NCBI GenBank assembly: GCA_002441585.1
Contig: DJWS01000005.1
Location: forward strand, 6,367-37,629
Length of the DNA stretch: 31,263 bases
DNA from: Candidatus Saccharibacteria bacterium UBA6224
GTDB lineage: Bacteria; Patescibacteriota; Saccharimonadia; Saccharimonadales; UBA4665
Direction: 5' to 3'
In this document: one piece after another, positions 1-7,284 of the stretch
Layout: each line of letters starts with the position of its first letter
Position numbering within the stretch: the first letter of the stretch is position 1
Position numbers and translations under genes: made by a program
Notes under the pieces: generated by a model
What the model was told of the DNA's origin: nothing
Database searches by the model: none
What the model saw: the letters and a program-made list of their open reading frames with translations, nothing else

Positions 1-52
1 CTCTTATGGTACCCTACAAATCTGCCGAGCACAAGGGTGAGTTGTAGTAATA

Positions 53-1306
53 TTAGCGTGCCAGTAAATATGCAGTAGCTGCGTCAAGTTGAGGATCGAG
101 TCCCTTGGCGGCCTGTTGGTCGCTGATAGTGACCGCCTTGTCAGGTTCAATCCCCTTCTTGTTGATATTCTGCCCATTAGGACGGTACCAGCTAGCAATT
201 GTCACCTTCAGCTGGGCGCCATCCTTAAGATCGATTATTTGCTGCACGACTCCCTTGCCATAACTTTTTTCACCAACGAGGTAAGCGGCTCGGTTATCGT
301 GCAAGGCTCCAGCCACAATCTCGGACGCCGAAGCGCTGCCGCCATTAATCAATACCACCGTCGGAAATTTAGCTAGGTCATGGTCGCCTGTGGAGAATGA
401 TTCATTGACTACGACATCGCCTCGCTTCTCGGACAATATGGTCTGCCCCTCGGGCAGCCAGAGGCTAGCGACCTGCACCGCCTGATCCAAGCGCCCCCCC
501 GGATTGTTGCGCAAATCCAAGATGATGCCCTTGACCCCTGAGGCTCGCAGCTTTTCGGCAGCCCGAACCGTTAGATCGGCCGTGTCATTCGAGAAGCTGA
601 TTATTTGTATATAGCCGATGTTGTTCTTGAGCACCTTGGATGACACGCTCGGCAGCGTGATGTCTTGGCGAGTTACCGTGAAGGTCAGCTGTCGGGAATT
701 GTCGCGCAACACCACCAACGTCACCTTGGTGCCTTTCTTGCCACGAATCTCCGAGACAGCCCGCGCCAGGCTGTAACCCCGTGTATCATGACCATTAATT
801 TTGAGGATTATGTCCTTAGCCCTCAGACCCGCTTTTTCGGCAGGAAAGCCAGTCAGCGGTGTCTCTATTAACAAATTCCCTTGTGCATCATTGCCCAGTC
901 TGGCACCGATACCGCTGAAGGTATTCTCGAGCTTGTCATTGAATACTTTCGCCTCATCAGGCGTAAAGTACGTCGTGTAGGGATCCTGTGTAGCATTGGC
1001 CAGACCATGCTTGAGCCCATCGAGCAAAGCCTGGGTGCTGACCGAGCCGCTGTAGTTCTCCCGGAGGCTATCATATACCTGTTCGACTGACGAATAATTC
1101 AAGTTGGCTGGTAAATTGGGGTTGATTTGCTGGGATGAGCCGAATTGAGCCGATATCCCACCTCGCCCAATCACCACTCCCGCACCAAACAACAGTGCCC
1201 CAAAAAGCACTGGGCGACCACGCCGCTTCATTAAGTTTAGGGCACTTTTACCACCCTGCGTCATCGCCCGCATGGGTGATTGACGCTTAGCTTCATCTCT
1301 CTGCAT
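53..1306 (-). CDS. ctpA: S41 family carboxy-terminal processing protease (CtpA/CtpB-like)
   Basis: Membrane-anchored serine protease of the tail-specific/C-terminal processing family, which trims extracytoplasmic proteins. The 417-residue product has a basic N-terminus, one hydrophobic segment at about residues 33-48, a PDZ domain at about 130-215 (with the GAR/GL ligand-loop region near 134-138), and an S41 catalytic domain at about 225-395. The Ser-Lys dyad is visible: S326 in GGSASASEI and K351 in SYGKG, exactly 25 residues apart as in the family. Upstream is a CHAP hydrolase on the same strand, so the protease may mature envelope proteins of the same division module (inference). No Shine-Dalgarno is seen; an extended -10 (TGATATACT) lies 8 nt before the ATG. 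Family assignment is firm; the substrate is unknown. Confidence 0.93.
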   Translation of the reverse strand: MQRDEAKRQSPMRAMTQGGKSALNLMKRRGRPVLFGALLFGAGVVIGRGGISAQFGSSQQINPNLPANLNYSSVEQVYDSLRENYSGSVSTQALLDGLKHGLANATQDPYTTYFTPDEAKVFNDKLENTFSGIGARLGNDAQGNLLIETPLTGFPAEKAGLRAKDIILKINGHDTRGYSLARAVSEIRGKKGTKVTLVVLRDNSRQLTFTVTRQDITLPSVSSKVLKNNIGYIQIISFSNDTADLTVRAAEKLRASGVKGIILDLRNNPGGRLDQAVQVASLWLPEGQTILSEKRGDVVVNESFSTGDHDLAKFPTVVLINGGSASASEIVAGALHDNRAAYLVGEKSYGKGVVQQIIDLKDGAQLKVTIASWYRPNGQNINKKGIEPDKAVTISDQQAAKGLDPQLDAATAYLLAR

Positions 1307-1314
1307 GTCCAGCT

Positions 1315-1323
1315 AGTATATCA
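1315..1323 (-). promoter_or_regulatory. Extended -10 promoter of the S41 protease gene, leaderless geometry
   Basis: On the minus strand TGA-TATACT is followed by 8 nt and then ATG (1306). Transcription starting about 7 nt after the hexamer would begin at or one base before the start codon. There is no good -35 and no ribosome binding site. Confidence 0.55.
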
Positions 1324-1380
1324 GCCATAAGCGCTCTCGGCCAACTAACAGATTCCCCGGTTGTCGCTTATTAGTATTTT

Positions 1381-2535
1381 TTAGCGATATGTTCGCCACT
1401 GGGTGCTGTATTGACCGGTAAGCTGCTGGTTGTATTGCGACACGTATATCTGGTTGCCCGAAACGGCTTCGACGTACATGGCATGTCCCCAGGTACCTTT
1501 TGTGCTGATGGCTACGTCGCCAGGTTGCGGGTTGGAGTAAATCGGCACACCCTCGCGGCGAGCAGCGTAGACCCAATTCTTGGCGCTACCGTAATACATC
1601 GGCACGTCACGCCCGGAAGCCTTCACTGCCCAGGCGGCATAGGACACACATTGACGAGTGCAATAGCCCCATGGGTCGGGGCCGTCGCCGTCATTACATC
1701 CCGGTGCCGTACTCATACTGAAACCAGAATACTTGTAGGGATAGTTATTGCCGTTGAAGTCACGGGCCGTGCCCGGGAAGCGCAGGAAGTAGTAGCCACC
1801 GGGGCTAGAAGATTCGTTAGCTGCTCGCTGCGCAGCGATCAGGGCGGCCAGCTTCGACTGGTTAGCGGCAGTTTGCGCGTTGTACGAAGCCCGCTGGCTC
1901 TTGTTGTAGCTGAGCATCTTATTTTGCTTGGAACGAGCCGCCACCAGTTGTGCGCTCTGGGCACGCTCTTCCCTTATCAACTCCTCGACCTGAGCCTTTT
2001 GGACCTGTAGTTGTTGCTGTAACTTGGCGATTTCGACCAAGGCGTCCTGGATCTTACCCTGGATCATGTTGCGGTATTCTTCTTTGTCGACATAATCACT
2101 CAGATTATTGCTGGTTGCTATCATTTCTATGGTCGACATCTGGCCGTCAACGTACATTGAACGCAGTACATCGCCCAGAACGATTTTTTGTTTCTGGATT
2201 TGGGCTTGCTCGTGAGCGATTTGCCGTTCCAACTTGGCCTGGCGGGCCCGGTTGTAATTAATCTGATTTTGTAGCTGTCGAATCTGTGAATTCAAGCGCG
2301 CAATGGCGTCCTGATAGCTGACAGCTTCCTGTTCCAGGTTGCGGACAGCATTGTTATTGGCAGCAATCTGATTGTTACATTCGGTAATGCTGCTACAGGT
2401 GGCCGTAGCCGCCAATACATCTTGGCCACTTTTGGGCATCATGCTACCTACTACCAGTAAGACACCCAGGGCCAACATAGCGAAGACCTTGAACCGATTC
2501 AGAATAATAGTGGTTTTATTGATGTTTTTTGGCAT
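1381..2535 (-). CDS. Secreted coiled-coil CHAP-domain peptidoglycan hydrolase (PcsB/CwlO-like)
   Basis: Exported cell-wall hydrolase. From the ATG at 2535 (384 aa) it begins with a classical signal peptide: basic n-region KNINKTTIILNRFK, hydrophobic core about 17-31, and likely cleavage after VLAA near residue 43. Residues about 55-240 are Q/A/K-rich heptad-like coiled coil. Residues about 285-384 form a CHAP domain with probable catalytic C296 in RQCVSYAAW and H351 in WGHAMYVEAV. In Firmicutes and actinobacteria such coiled-coil hydrolases are held inactive and are activated by FtsEX; here ftsX and ftsE lie directly upstream, which strongly suggests the same partnership. An in-frame ATG at 2580 would add 15 residues, but the signal peptide then fits worse. 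Amidase versus endopeptidase activity cannot be told from sequence alone. Confidence 0.88.
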   Translation of the reverse strand: MPKNINKTTIILNRFKVFAMLALGVLLVVGSMMPKSGQDVLAATATCSSITECNNQIAANNNAVRNLEQEAVSYQDAIARLNSQIRQLQNQINYNRARQAKLERQIAHEQAQIQKQKIVLGDVLRSMYVDGQMSTIEMIATSNNLSDYVDKEEYRNMIQGKIQDALVEIAKLQQQLQVQKAQVEELIREERAQSAQLVAARSKQNKMLSYNKSQRASYNAQTAANQSKLAALIAAQRAANESSSPGGYYFLRFPGTARDFNGNNYPYKYSGFSMSTAPGCNDGDGPDPWGYCTRQCVSYAAWAVKASGRDVPMYYGSAKNWVYAARREGVPIYSNPQPGDVAISTKGTWGHAMYVEAVSGNQIYVSQYNQQLTGQYSTQWRTYR

Positions 2536-2619
2536 AGTTTTTGTATTGCTTATGCTACCTCTAAATGTACCACGAGACATGTGTTTTGTAAAGTACCCTC
2601 TCCCCTGTTACGACGGGCC

Positions 2620-2638
2620 AAAAAACGAATGGCTTCGC
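2620..2638 (-). terminator. Weak candidate terminator after ftsX
   Basis: On the minus strand GCGAA-gcca-TTCGT forms a 5-bp stem (one end is a G-U wobble, valid only for minus-strand RNA) followed by six T residues. It lies about 30 nt past the ftsX stop. The short stem makes it partial at best, so the hydrolase gene may be both read through and separately transcribed. Confidence 0.35.
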
Positions 2639-2667
2639 AATTGGCCACAAAGTTGGATCAAATTTTA

Positions 2668-3627
2668 TTATTTCTTCGAGATTTTGAATTTGAGATACCG
2701 CCGGGTCGCTATAACAGAAGATGCGGCACCTAGTACTATACCAATAGCAATTTGGAGTGTCAAAAGTTCAAGAAAATGTTCTGAGAAATATCGATGTGCA
2801 AAATCGATGTCTAGTAGGCCGAGGCTGCTCGCCTGCAGCGCCGAGCTGGTTGCCGCAAATGCGCTGTTGATGATCAGCACTGAGATGATGGCGGACATAA
2901 TGCCGTAGATGATGCTCTCGACGATAAATGGACCACGGATATAGCCCGTGCTTGCACCCAAGAGGCGCATGATTTGGATTTCGTCCCGACGATTAAAGAT
3001 GGCCATTTGGATGGTGTTGAAAATAATCAATGCCGAAATGACAGCGAAGGTAATCACGGCAACGATACCGATTTCCCGCAGCACATTCGTGGCGTGTGTG
3101 ATGTTGTCGATGGCTTCTTTGCGATCACCCTTGTAGGAGGGTGAATCGGGCATTTGTAACTCTTTGTTATCGGGCTTAACCAAAAAATCTTGAATCGGTT
3201 TGATTTGATTTAAGTCCGCCGGATAAACGTGAATGGTCGCCGGCACAGGGTTGGTTGCCTGGGTTGCCGCCTGCAAGATGCTTTCCTTGTCCTTGTTCTG
3301 CTCGATAAAGCTCTTTAGGGCCGCCGCCTTATCGAGATACTCGACTTTTTGCACATCGGGTCGACGCTTGATGGCCTCGGCAAATTCCTGGGCCTGCGCA
3401 TCTGTGACGTTGTTATTCAGAAAGACCGATATGTTGATTTGGCTAGTAATTTGACTGATCGTGTTAGTAAATGTCGCGTTAGTCACCAGTGAGAATAATA
3501 TGATGGTCAACGTCACTACCATGACCGCCATGGCCGCTATGGCCAGACTGGCGTTGCGCACGAAATTGACCATACCGGTATGTATGATCCGGCCGAACGT
3601 GATCAGTTTGCGCCTACCGTGCGTCAT
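2668..3627 (-). CDS. ftsX: Cell division protein FtsX (ABC permease-like)
   Basis: Membrane partner of FtsE; the complex sits at the divisome and transmits ATP hydrolysis to a periplasmic or extracellular wall hydrolase. The 319-residue protein shows the FtsX layout: cytoplasmic N-terminus, TM1 about 27-49, a large external domain about 50-180 (the hydrolase-binding part in other bacteria), then three TM segments about 185-207, 233-256 and 287-306. The conserved cytoplasmic motif FNRRDEIQIMRLLGAS is at 211-226. The start ATG overlaps the ftsE stop by 4 nt, a translational-coupling arrangement. The downstream CHAP hydrolase is the probable target. Confidence 0.95.
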   Translation of the reverse strand: MTHGRRKLITFGRIIHTGMVNFVRNASLAIAAMAVMVVTLTIILFSLVTNATFTNTISQITSQINISVFLNNNVTDAQAQEFAEAIKRRPDVQKVEYLDKAAALKSFIEQNKDKESILQAATQATNPVPATIHVYPADLNQIKPIQDFLVKPDNKELQMPDSPSYKGDRKEAIDNITHATNVLREIGIVAVITFAVISALIIFNTIQMAIFNRRDEIQIMRLLGASTGYIRGPFIVESIIYGIMSAIISVLIINSAFAATSSALQASSLGLLDIDFAHRYFSEHFLELLTLQIAIGIVLGAASSVIATRRYLKFKISKK

Positions 3628-4307
3628 ACTTCGTAGCTCGCATTCGCCCGGTCGCTGACGATCTTACCGTGTTGGACGGTAATGACACGGCGCTGCAATT
3701 TGTTGACGATTTCCTGGTTGTGGGTCGTCAGCAGCACAGTCGTACCGTATTTGTTAATTTTTTCGAGTACTTTGATGACATCCCAGGCATGCTTGGGGTC
3801 CAGGTTACCAGTAGGCTCATCGGCAATCAGGATTTTAGGCTGACGCACGATAGCGCGAGCAATCGCCACGCGCTGGCGCTCGCCACCGGACAGCTCCAAC
3901 GGCATCCGATTTTCCTTGCCCTTCAAGTTCACGATGTCCAGGACTTTCGGCACGGTATGACGAATTTCGCGGTTACCCATACCGACGATCTCGAGCGCGA
4001 AAGCCACGTTTTCAAATACGGTCTTGTTCGGCAATAATTTGAAATCCTGGAAAACCACGCCGATCTTGCGCCTAAGTAGTGGAATATCCTTATCCTTGAG
4101 CTTGTCATAGTCTATGCCGCCAATGATAATCTTGCCACTCGTCGGCCGCTCTTCACGGGTTAGCAAACGCAGCAATGTCGTCTTGCCGGCACCACTCTGC
4201 CCCACGACTATCACGAATTCTTTGGGCTCGACGTGAAGACTGATCCGCTCGAGCGCCGACCCCATATTCTTGTTATAGGTCTTGGTTACCCTGTCCAACA
4301 AAATCAT
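3624..4307 (-). CDS. ftsE: Cell division ATP-binding protein FtsE
   Basis: ABC ATPase subunit of FtsEX, cytoplasmic and membrane-associated. The 227-residue product carries Walker A GQSGAGKT (36-43), the Q-loop FQDF (86-89), signature LSGGERQ (139-145) and Walker B ILIADEPTGNLD (159-170), followed by a switch histidine in TTHN. Length is typical. It is the first gene of the ftsE-ftsX pair: a TGCTATAAT extended -10 ends 7 nt before the ATG, and no Shine-Dalgarno is present, so the mRNA is probably leaderless. Confidence 0.96.
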   Translation of the reverse strand: MILLDRVTKTYNKNMGSALERISLHVEPKEFVIVVGQSGAGKTTLLRLLTREERPTSGKIIIGGIDYDKLKDKDIPLLRRKIGVVFQDFKLLPNKTVFENVAFALEIVGMGNREIRHTVPKVLDIVNLKGKENRMPLELSGGERQRVAIARAIVRQPKILIADEPTGNLDPKHAWDVIKVLEKINKYGTTVLLTTHNQEIVNKLQRRVITVQHGKIVSDRANASYEV

Positions 4308-4314
4308 TAGCGAT

Positions 4315-4323
4315 ATTATAGCA
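4315..4323 (-). promoter_or_regulatory. Extended -10 promoter of ftsE, leaderless geometry
   Basis: The minus strand reads TGC-TATAAT, a perfect -10 with the extended TGN, then 7 nt (atcgcta) and ATG. This is the cleanest example in the window of a promoter abutting a start codon. Confidence 0.7.
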
Positions 4324-4386
4324 AGATAGCGCCATCGGGGCCACCTCTTGCCGCGGTGTCAATCTAATAACTTCTCGTTAATTAAT

Positions 4387-4416
4387 AAATACAGGCCGGT
4401 GAATCGACCTGTATTT
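4387..4416 (-). terminator. Rho-independent-type terminator of the P/Q-rich small gene
   Basis: A 12-bp stem (4387-4398 with 4405-4416) with a 6-nt loop lies 21 bp past the stop at 4438. One pair is G-U in minus-strand RNA but C-A in plus-strand RNA, which supports action on minus-strand transcripts. The following bases (ATTAATT) are A/T-rich but not a pure T run. It separates this gene from ftsE. Confidence 0.65.
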
Positions 4417-4437
4417 AGATATGTGCTTGTGCTCTGG

Positions 4438-4806
4438 CTACTGAAACTGCCCAGGCTGTGGCGGCTGCTGCTGCAAAGGCTGAGGTGCGAGGCTTGCAGG
4501 TACCTCGGTTATAAGCTGTTGCGGAGCGGCGGCCTCAACGCTAGGGGCTGGAGTCGCAGCAAGATTTTCCGGCACGGCCGTAATCATGGGCTGCGTCTCA
4601 GGGGCTAATGGCTGACTTACTTCGGCAGCCTGCTGTGCGGCAGTTACAGCGCCTTCCCCAACGTGTACTAATTGCACGCTCTTGTCTACTATTTTGGCCT
4701 GCTCGACAGCGGGCGGCACTACCGTTTCCGGCTGTCCGAATACGCTAGGCTGCTCGGCACCGGCATTGGTTTGTTGTGGGTTTCCCCAGGGCGTTAGATT
4801 GATCAT
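4438..4806 (-). CDS. Small P/Q/A-rich low-complexity protein, unknown function
   Basis: The 122-residue product is rich in Pro, Gln, Ala, Glu and Val, has no Cys, no transmembrane segment and no signal peptide, and ends in a Q/P-rich tail (QQQPPQPGQFQ). Short imperfect repeats of the type VPxxLA (VPENLAA, VPASLAP) are visible. It is probably intrinsically disordered. The gene has a good Shine-Dalgarno (AAAGGAA), a promoter just after the prfB stop and its own terminator, so it looks monocistronic and real despite the low complexity. I do not recognise a family. Proximity to ftsEX may be coincidental. Confidence 0.7.
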   Translation of the reverse strand: MINLTPWGNPQQTNAGAEQPSVFGQPETVVPPAVEQAKIVDKSVQLVHVGEGAVTAAQQAAEVSQPLAPETQPMITAVPENLAATPAPSVEAAAPQQLITEVPASLAPQPLQQQPPQPGQFQ

Positions 4807-4849
4807 TGATTGTTTTCCTTTTTTTATTTATTTTGACAATCTGATATAG

Positions 4850-4878
4850 ACATTAGCATTATTTACTATTTTTGTCAA
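4850..4878 (-). promoter_or_regulatory. Promoter of the P/Q-rich small gene
   Basis: The minus strand has TTGACA (4873-4878), a 17-nt spacer ending in TGC, and TAATGT (4850-4855). The -35 is perfect and the -10 is weak but extended. The predicted start leaves a leader of about 35-40 nt containing the AAAGGAA ribosome binding site. It lies immediately beyond the prfB stop codon. Confidence 0.55.
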
Positions 4879-4879
4879 T

Positions 4880-5968
4880 TTAGTTTCCTAGATTGTGTTC
4901 GAGATACGCCTCAATAAATGGATCTATATCGCCGCCCAGGACATCCTCAGGGCTGGATGTTTCGTAACCACTACGCAAATCTTTGACCTGCTTATACGGG
5001 TGCAGGACGTAGTTACGGATTTGGCTGCCGAATTCGTTGGCGCTGTCCGGTCCCTTCAGCTCACTCACCTGCTCGGCATGTTGCTCGAGCTGCAGCTGAG
5101 CCAAGCGCGAGCGCAAGATGGTCATGGCCGTCTCTTTGTTTTGCAGTTGGCTCCGCTCATTTTGGATTGCCACCGTGACACCGGTAGGAAGATGCGTCAC
5201 GCGCACTGCCGAATCGGTCGTGTTGACACTCTGGCCACCGTGTCCGCCACTTCGATAGACATCGATTTTTAAATCTTTGTCGTCGATCTCGACATCCTCT
5301 GGCTTGTCTATTTCGGGTAACACATCGACCTTCGCGAAACTGGTCTCGCGGGAAGCGGCCGAATTGAAGGGGCTCTGTCGAACCAGCCGGTGCACACCGT
5401 GCTCGCTTTTCAGTTTGCCGTAGGCATTTTCGCCCTCGAACCGCATGGTCGTACTTTTGATGCCTGCCTCATCGCCAGCCGACTCGTCGATTATGGAAGT
5501 CTTGAGCGGCGCCGTCTCGGCCCAACGCAAATACATCCGCTGCAGCATTTGAGCCCAATCTTGCGCGTCGGTACCCCCTGCTCCCGCATAAATACTGACG
5601 ATTGCATTGTGATGATCATACGGTCCAGTGAACTTGAGCGCCGACTTGAGCTGCTCATATTGCCGTTCAGCAGCCTCAAGCTGAGATGAGAGCTCATCCA
5701 CCATCTGAGCGTCATCGAGTAAGCTCAGTTCGATAAGGTCATGGATGCTCGCGGCCAACTTTTCCCATGGCTCGATGCGCGTTCCCAGATCGGACAATCT
5801 TTTCATGGTTTGCTGGGCGGAAGTCGAATCTTGCCAAAAATCCGGTTGCTGGCTTTGCTTCTCGAGTTCGGCGTGTTCGGCTGATAATCGCGCAATATCA
5901 AGCTGGCCCATCGCCACCCTAACGGCTTCGTGTAGTTTACGAGCACGTGAGATGATTTCGCTATCCAT
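4880..5968 (-). CDS. prfB: Peptide chain release factor 2 (RF2)
   Basis: Terminates translation at UGA and UAA by triggering peptidyl-tRNA hydrolysis in the ribosome. The 362-residue protein has the RF2 stop-codon motif SPF at 199-201 and the catalytic GGQ at 244-246 in RSGGHGGQSVN. It reads as one uninterrupted frame from the ATG, without the internal UGA and +1 frameshift that autoregulates prfB in many bacteria. A strong AAGGAG site lies 6 nt before the ATG, and the M16 peptidase stop is 3 nt upstream, so the two are co-transcribed. RF2 with RF1 elsewhere in the window indicates UGA is a stop codon here. Confidence 0.96.
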   Translation of the reverse strand: MDSEIISRARKLHEAVRVAMGQLDIARLSAEHAELEKQSQQPDFWQDSTSAQQTMKRLSDLGTRIEPWEKLAASIHDLIELSLLDDAQMVDELSSQLEAAERQYEQLKSALKFTGPYDHHNAIVSIYAGAGGTDAQDWAQMLQRMYLRWAETAPLKTSIIDESAGDEAGIKSTTMRFEGENAYGKLKSEHGVHRLVRQSPFNSAASRETSFAKVDVLPEIDKPEDVEIDDKDLKIDVYRSGGHGGQSVNTTDSAVRVTHLPTGVTVAIQNERSQLQNKETAMTILRSRLAQLQLEQHAEQVSELKGPDSANEFGSQIRNYVLHPYKQVKDLRSGYETSSPEDVLGGDIDPFIEAYLEHNLGN

Positions 5969-5971
5969 GAT

Positions 5972-7273
5972 CTACTCCTTCGCGTCGGCGGTCCAGAGAC
6001 CCGAAACACGATTACGCATCTTGTTAGCAAACCCATCGCCGCAATCGCCCAGGACGCCCAACCCCCATACGTTATCACTGAACATTGAGCGAGCGATCGA
6101 GACGATATCGCCCCGCTCTACCGCTGCGATTCGCTCAGGTATCCGTTCGTAATCTTCAATCACTCCATCGAAGAAATATCGGCTACTGTAGCCATTGGCC
6201 GTGCTGCCAACGGTTTGAGCACCGCGCTGGAAACGGCCCAGGGCATACTGCCTGGTTGCCGCCAAATCGTCATCATGCAGCTCGCCCGCCAAGACTTTAT
6301 GTAATTCGTCGACGATGATATGCATCAATGCCATGGCGTTTTTGTCTGATACCTGCGCCCCAAACCACCAGTTGGTAACGTCGCGGCTCTGGTTATGCCC
6401 GGAATTCATGCCGTACACCAGTCCTCGCTCGCGGGCAGCACCGAGAATCTTGGAATAAAGCGTCTCCGTCAGGGCATTGTTTAGCAAATTCAACGAGTCA
6501 TTCTCGCGATCGCTCATACGACGACGCATGAAGGTATCTAGGTAGAAGTACAGATTCTCGACGGTGTCATTTGGCACATACACTGCCCTTTCCAGAAGCG
6601 CTGGCTGTTCGGATGGTAATTCGAATCGGCTACCAATCTCGGGCAGATCGACCGTCTCGAACATCGTCTCGACCGCCTTGGCTCGCTTGCTCGGGAAATT
6701 GCCGGCAATTACGAAACGCATGTTGCCAGTCACGTGCGTGCGTCGATAATGATCGCGCACGTCGTCGACCGTGACGTTTTTCATCAGTTTGAGTCGTTCG
6801 GTGTCGGTCTTGACCAGCATGCCGAATTCCTTGCGCATTTCCAGGCTGAGGCGGCGGAAATGAGTATTGGAGCGCGCCACTAACTCCTCCTGAACGTTGC
6901 CGAATTCGGCGTCAAATTCATCTGACAAAAACAGCGGCTTGGTGATGGCTACCAGCATCAGGCCGAGTACTCTCTCCCATTCGAAATCGGCGCATTCGGC
7001 TTCGTAGGTTATGTCGTAGACGCCGGTACTGGCGTTGCTGTAGGCGCCGTTTTTCTCGAGCTCCGCCTGAAAGTCACGCGCCTTGGGAATCATCTCGTTG
7101 GCACCCAACAGAACATGCTCCATTAGGTGCGGCACTTCCCACTTTTTGTCATCGACAAGGTATTCGCCTGCTCGGAAATTTATATCGCAGGTAACGACCG
7201 GCGCGCCAGGAATGTGGATCAATAGGCCCCTGGCCCCATTTTTTAGTACTAGTTCGGTTACTGTATGTTTCAC
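5972..7273 (-). CDS. M16 family zinc metallopeptidase (insulinase/processing peptidase-like)
   Basis: Putative zinc peptidase of the pitrilysin/MPP family. The 433-residue protein has the inverted zinc motif HLMEH at 49-53 and the downstream third ligand in NVQEE (E129/E130), about 76 residues later as in the family. It is thus the active-type subunit: an M16 catalytic half (about 1-220) plus the second M16C half (about 225-420). It starts with GTG, has no clear Shine-Dalgarno, and follows secA by 11 nt, so it probably relies on coupling. No signal peptide is evident, suggesting a cytosolic enzyme; the substrate is unknown. Confidence 0.9.
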   Translation of the reverse strand: MKHTVTELVLKNGARGLLIHIPGAPVVTCDINFRAGEYLVDDKKWEVPHLMEHVLLGANEMIPKARDFQAELEKNGAYSNASTGVYDITYEAECADFEWERVLGLMLVAITKPLFLSDEFDAEFGNVQEELVARSNTHFRRLSLEMRKEFGMLVKTDTERLKLMKNVTVDDVRDHYRRTHVTGNMRFVIAGNFPSKRAKAVETMFETVDLPEIGSRFELPSEQPALLERAVYVPNDTVENLYFYLDTFMRRRMSDRENDSLNLLNNALTETLYSKILGAARERGLVYGMNSGHNQSRDVTNWWFGAQVSDKNAMALMHIIVDELHKVLAGELHDDDLAATRQYALGRFQRGAQTVGSTANGYSSRYFFDGVIEDYERIPERIAAVERGDIVSIARSMFSDNVWGLGVLGDCGDGFANKMRNRVSGLWTADAKE

Positions 7274-7284
7274 GGGCGAGCCAA

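Noticed and set aside
1411..2010. A 199-codon open frame on the plus strand
   Set aside because: It lies wholly antisense to the CHAP hydrolase, has no recognisable motif or ribosome site, and its composition is what an opposite-strand shadow gives.
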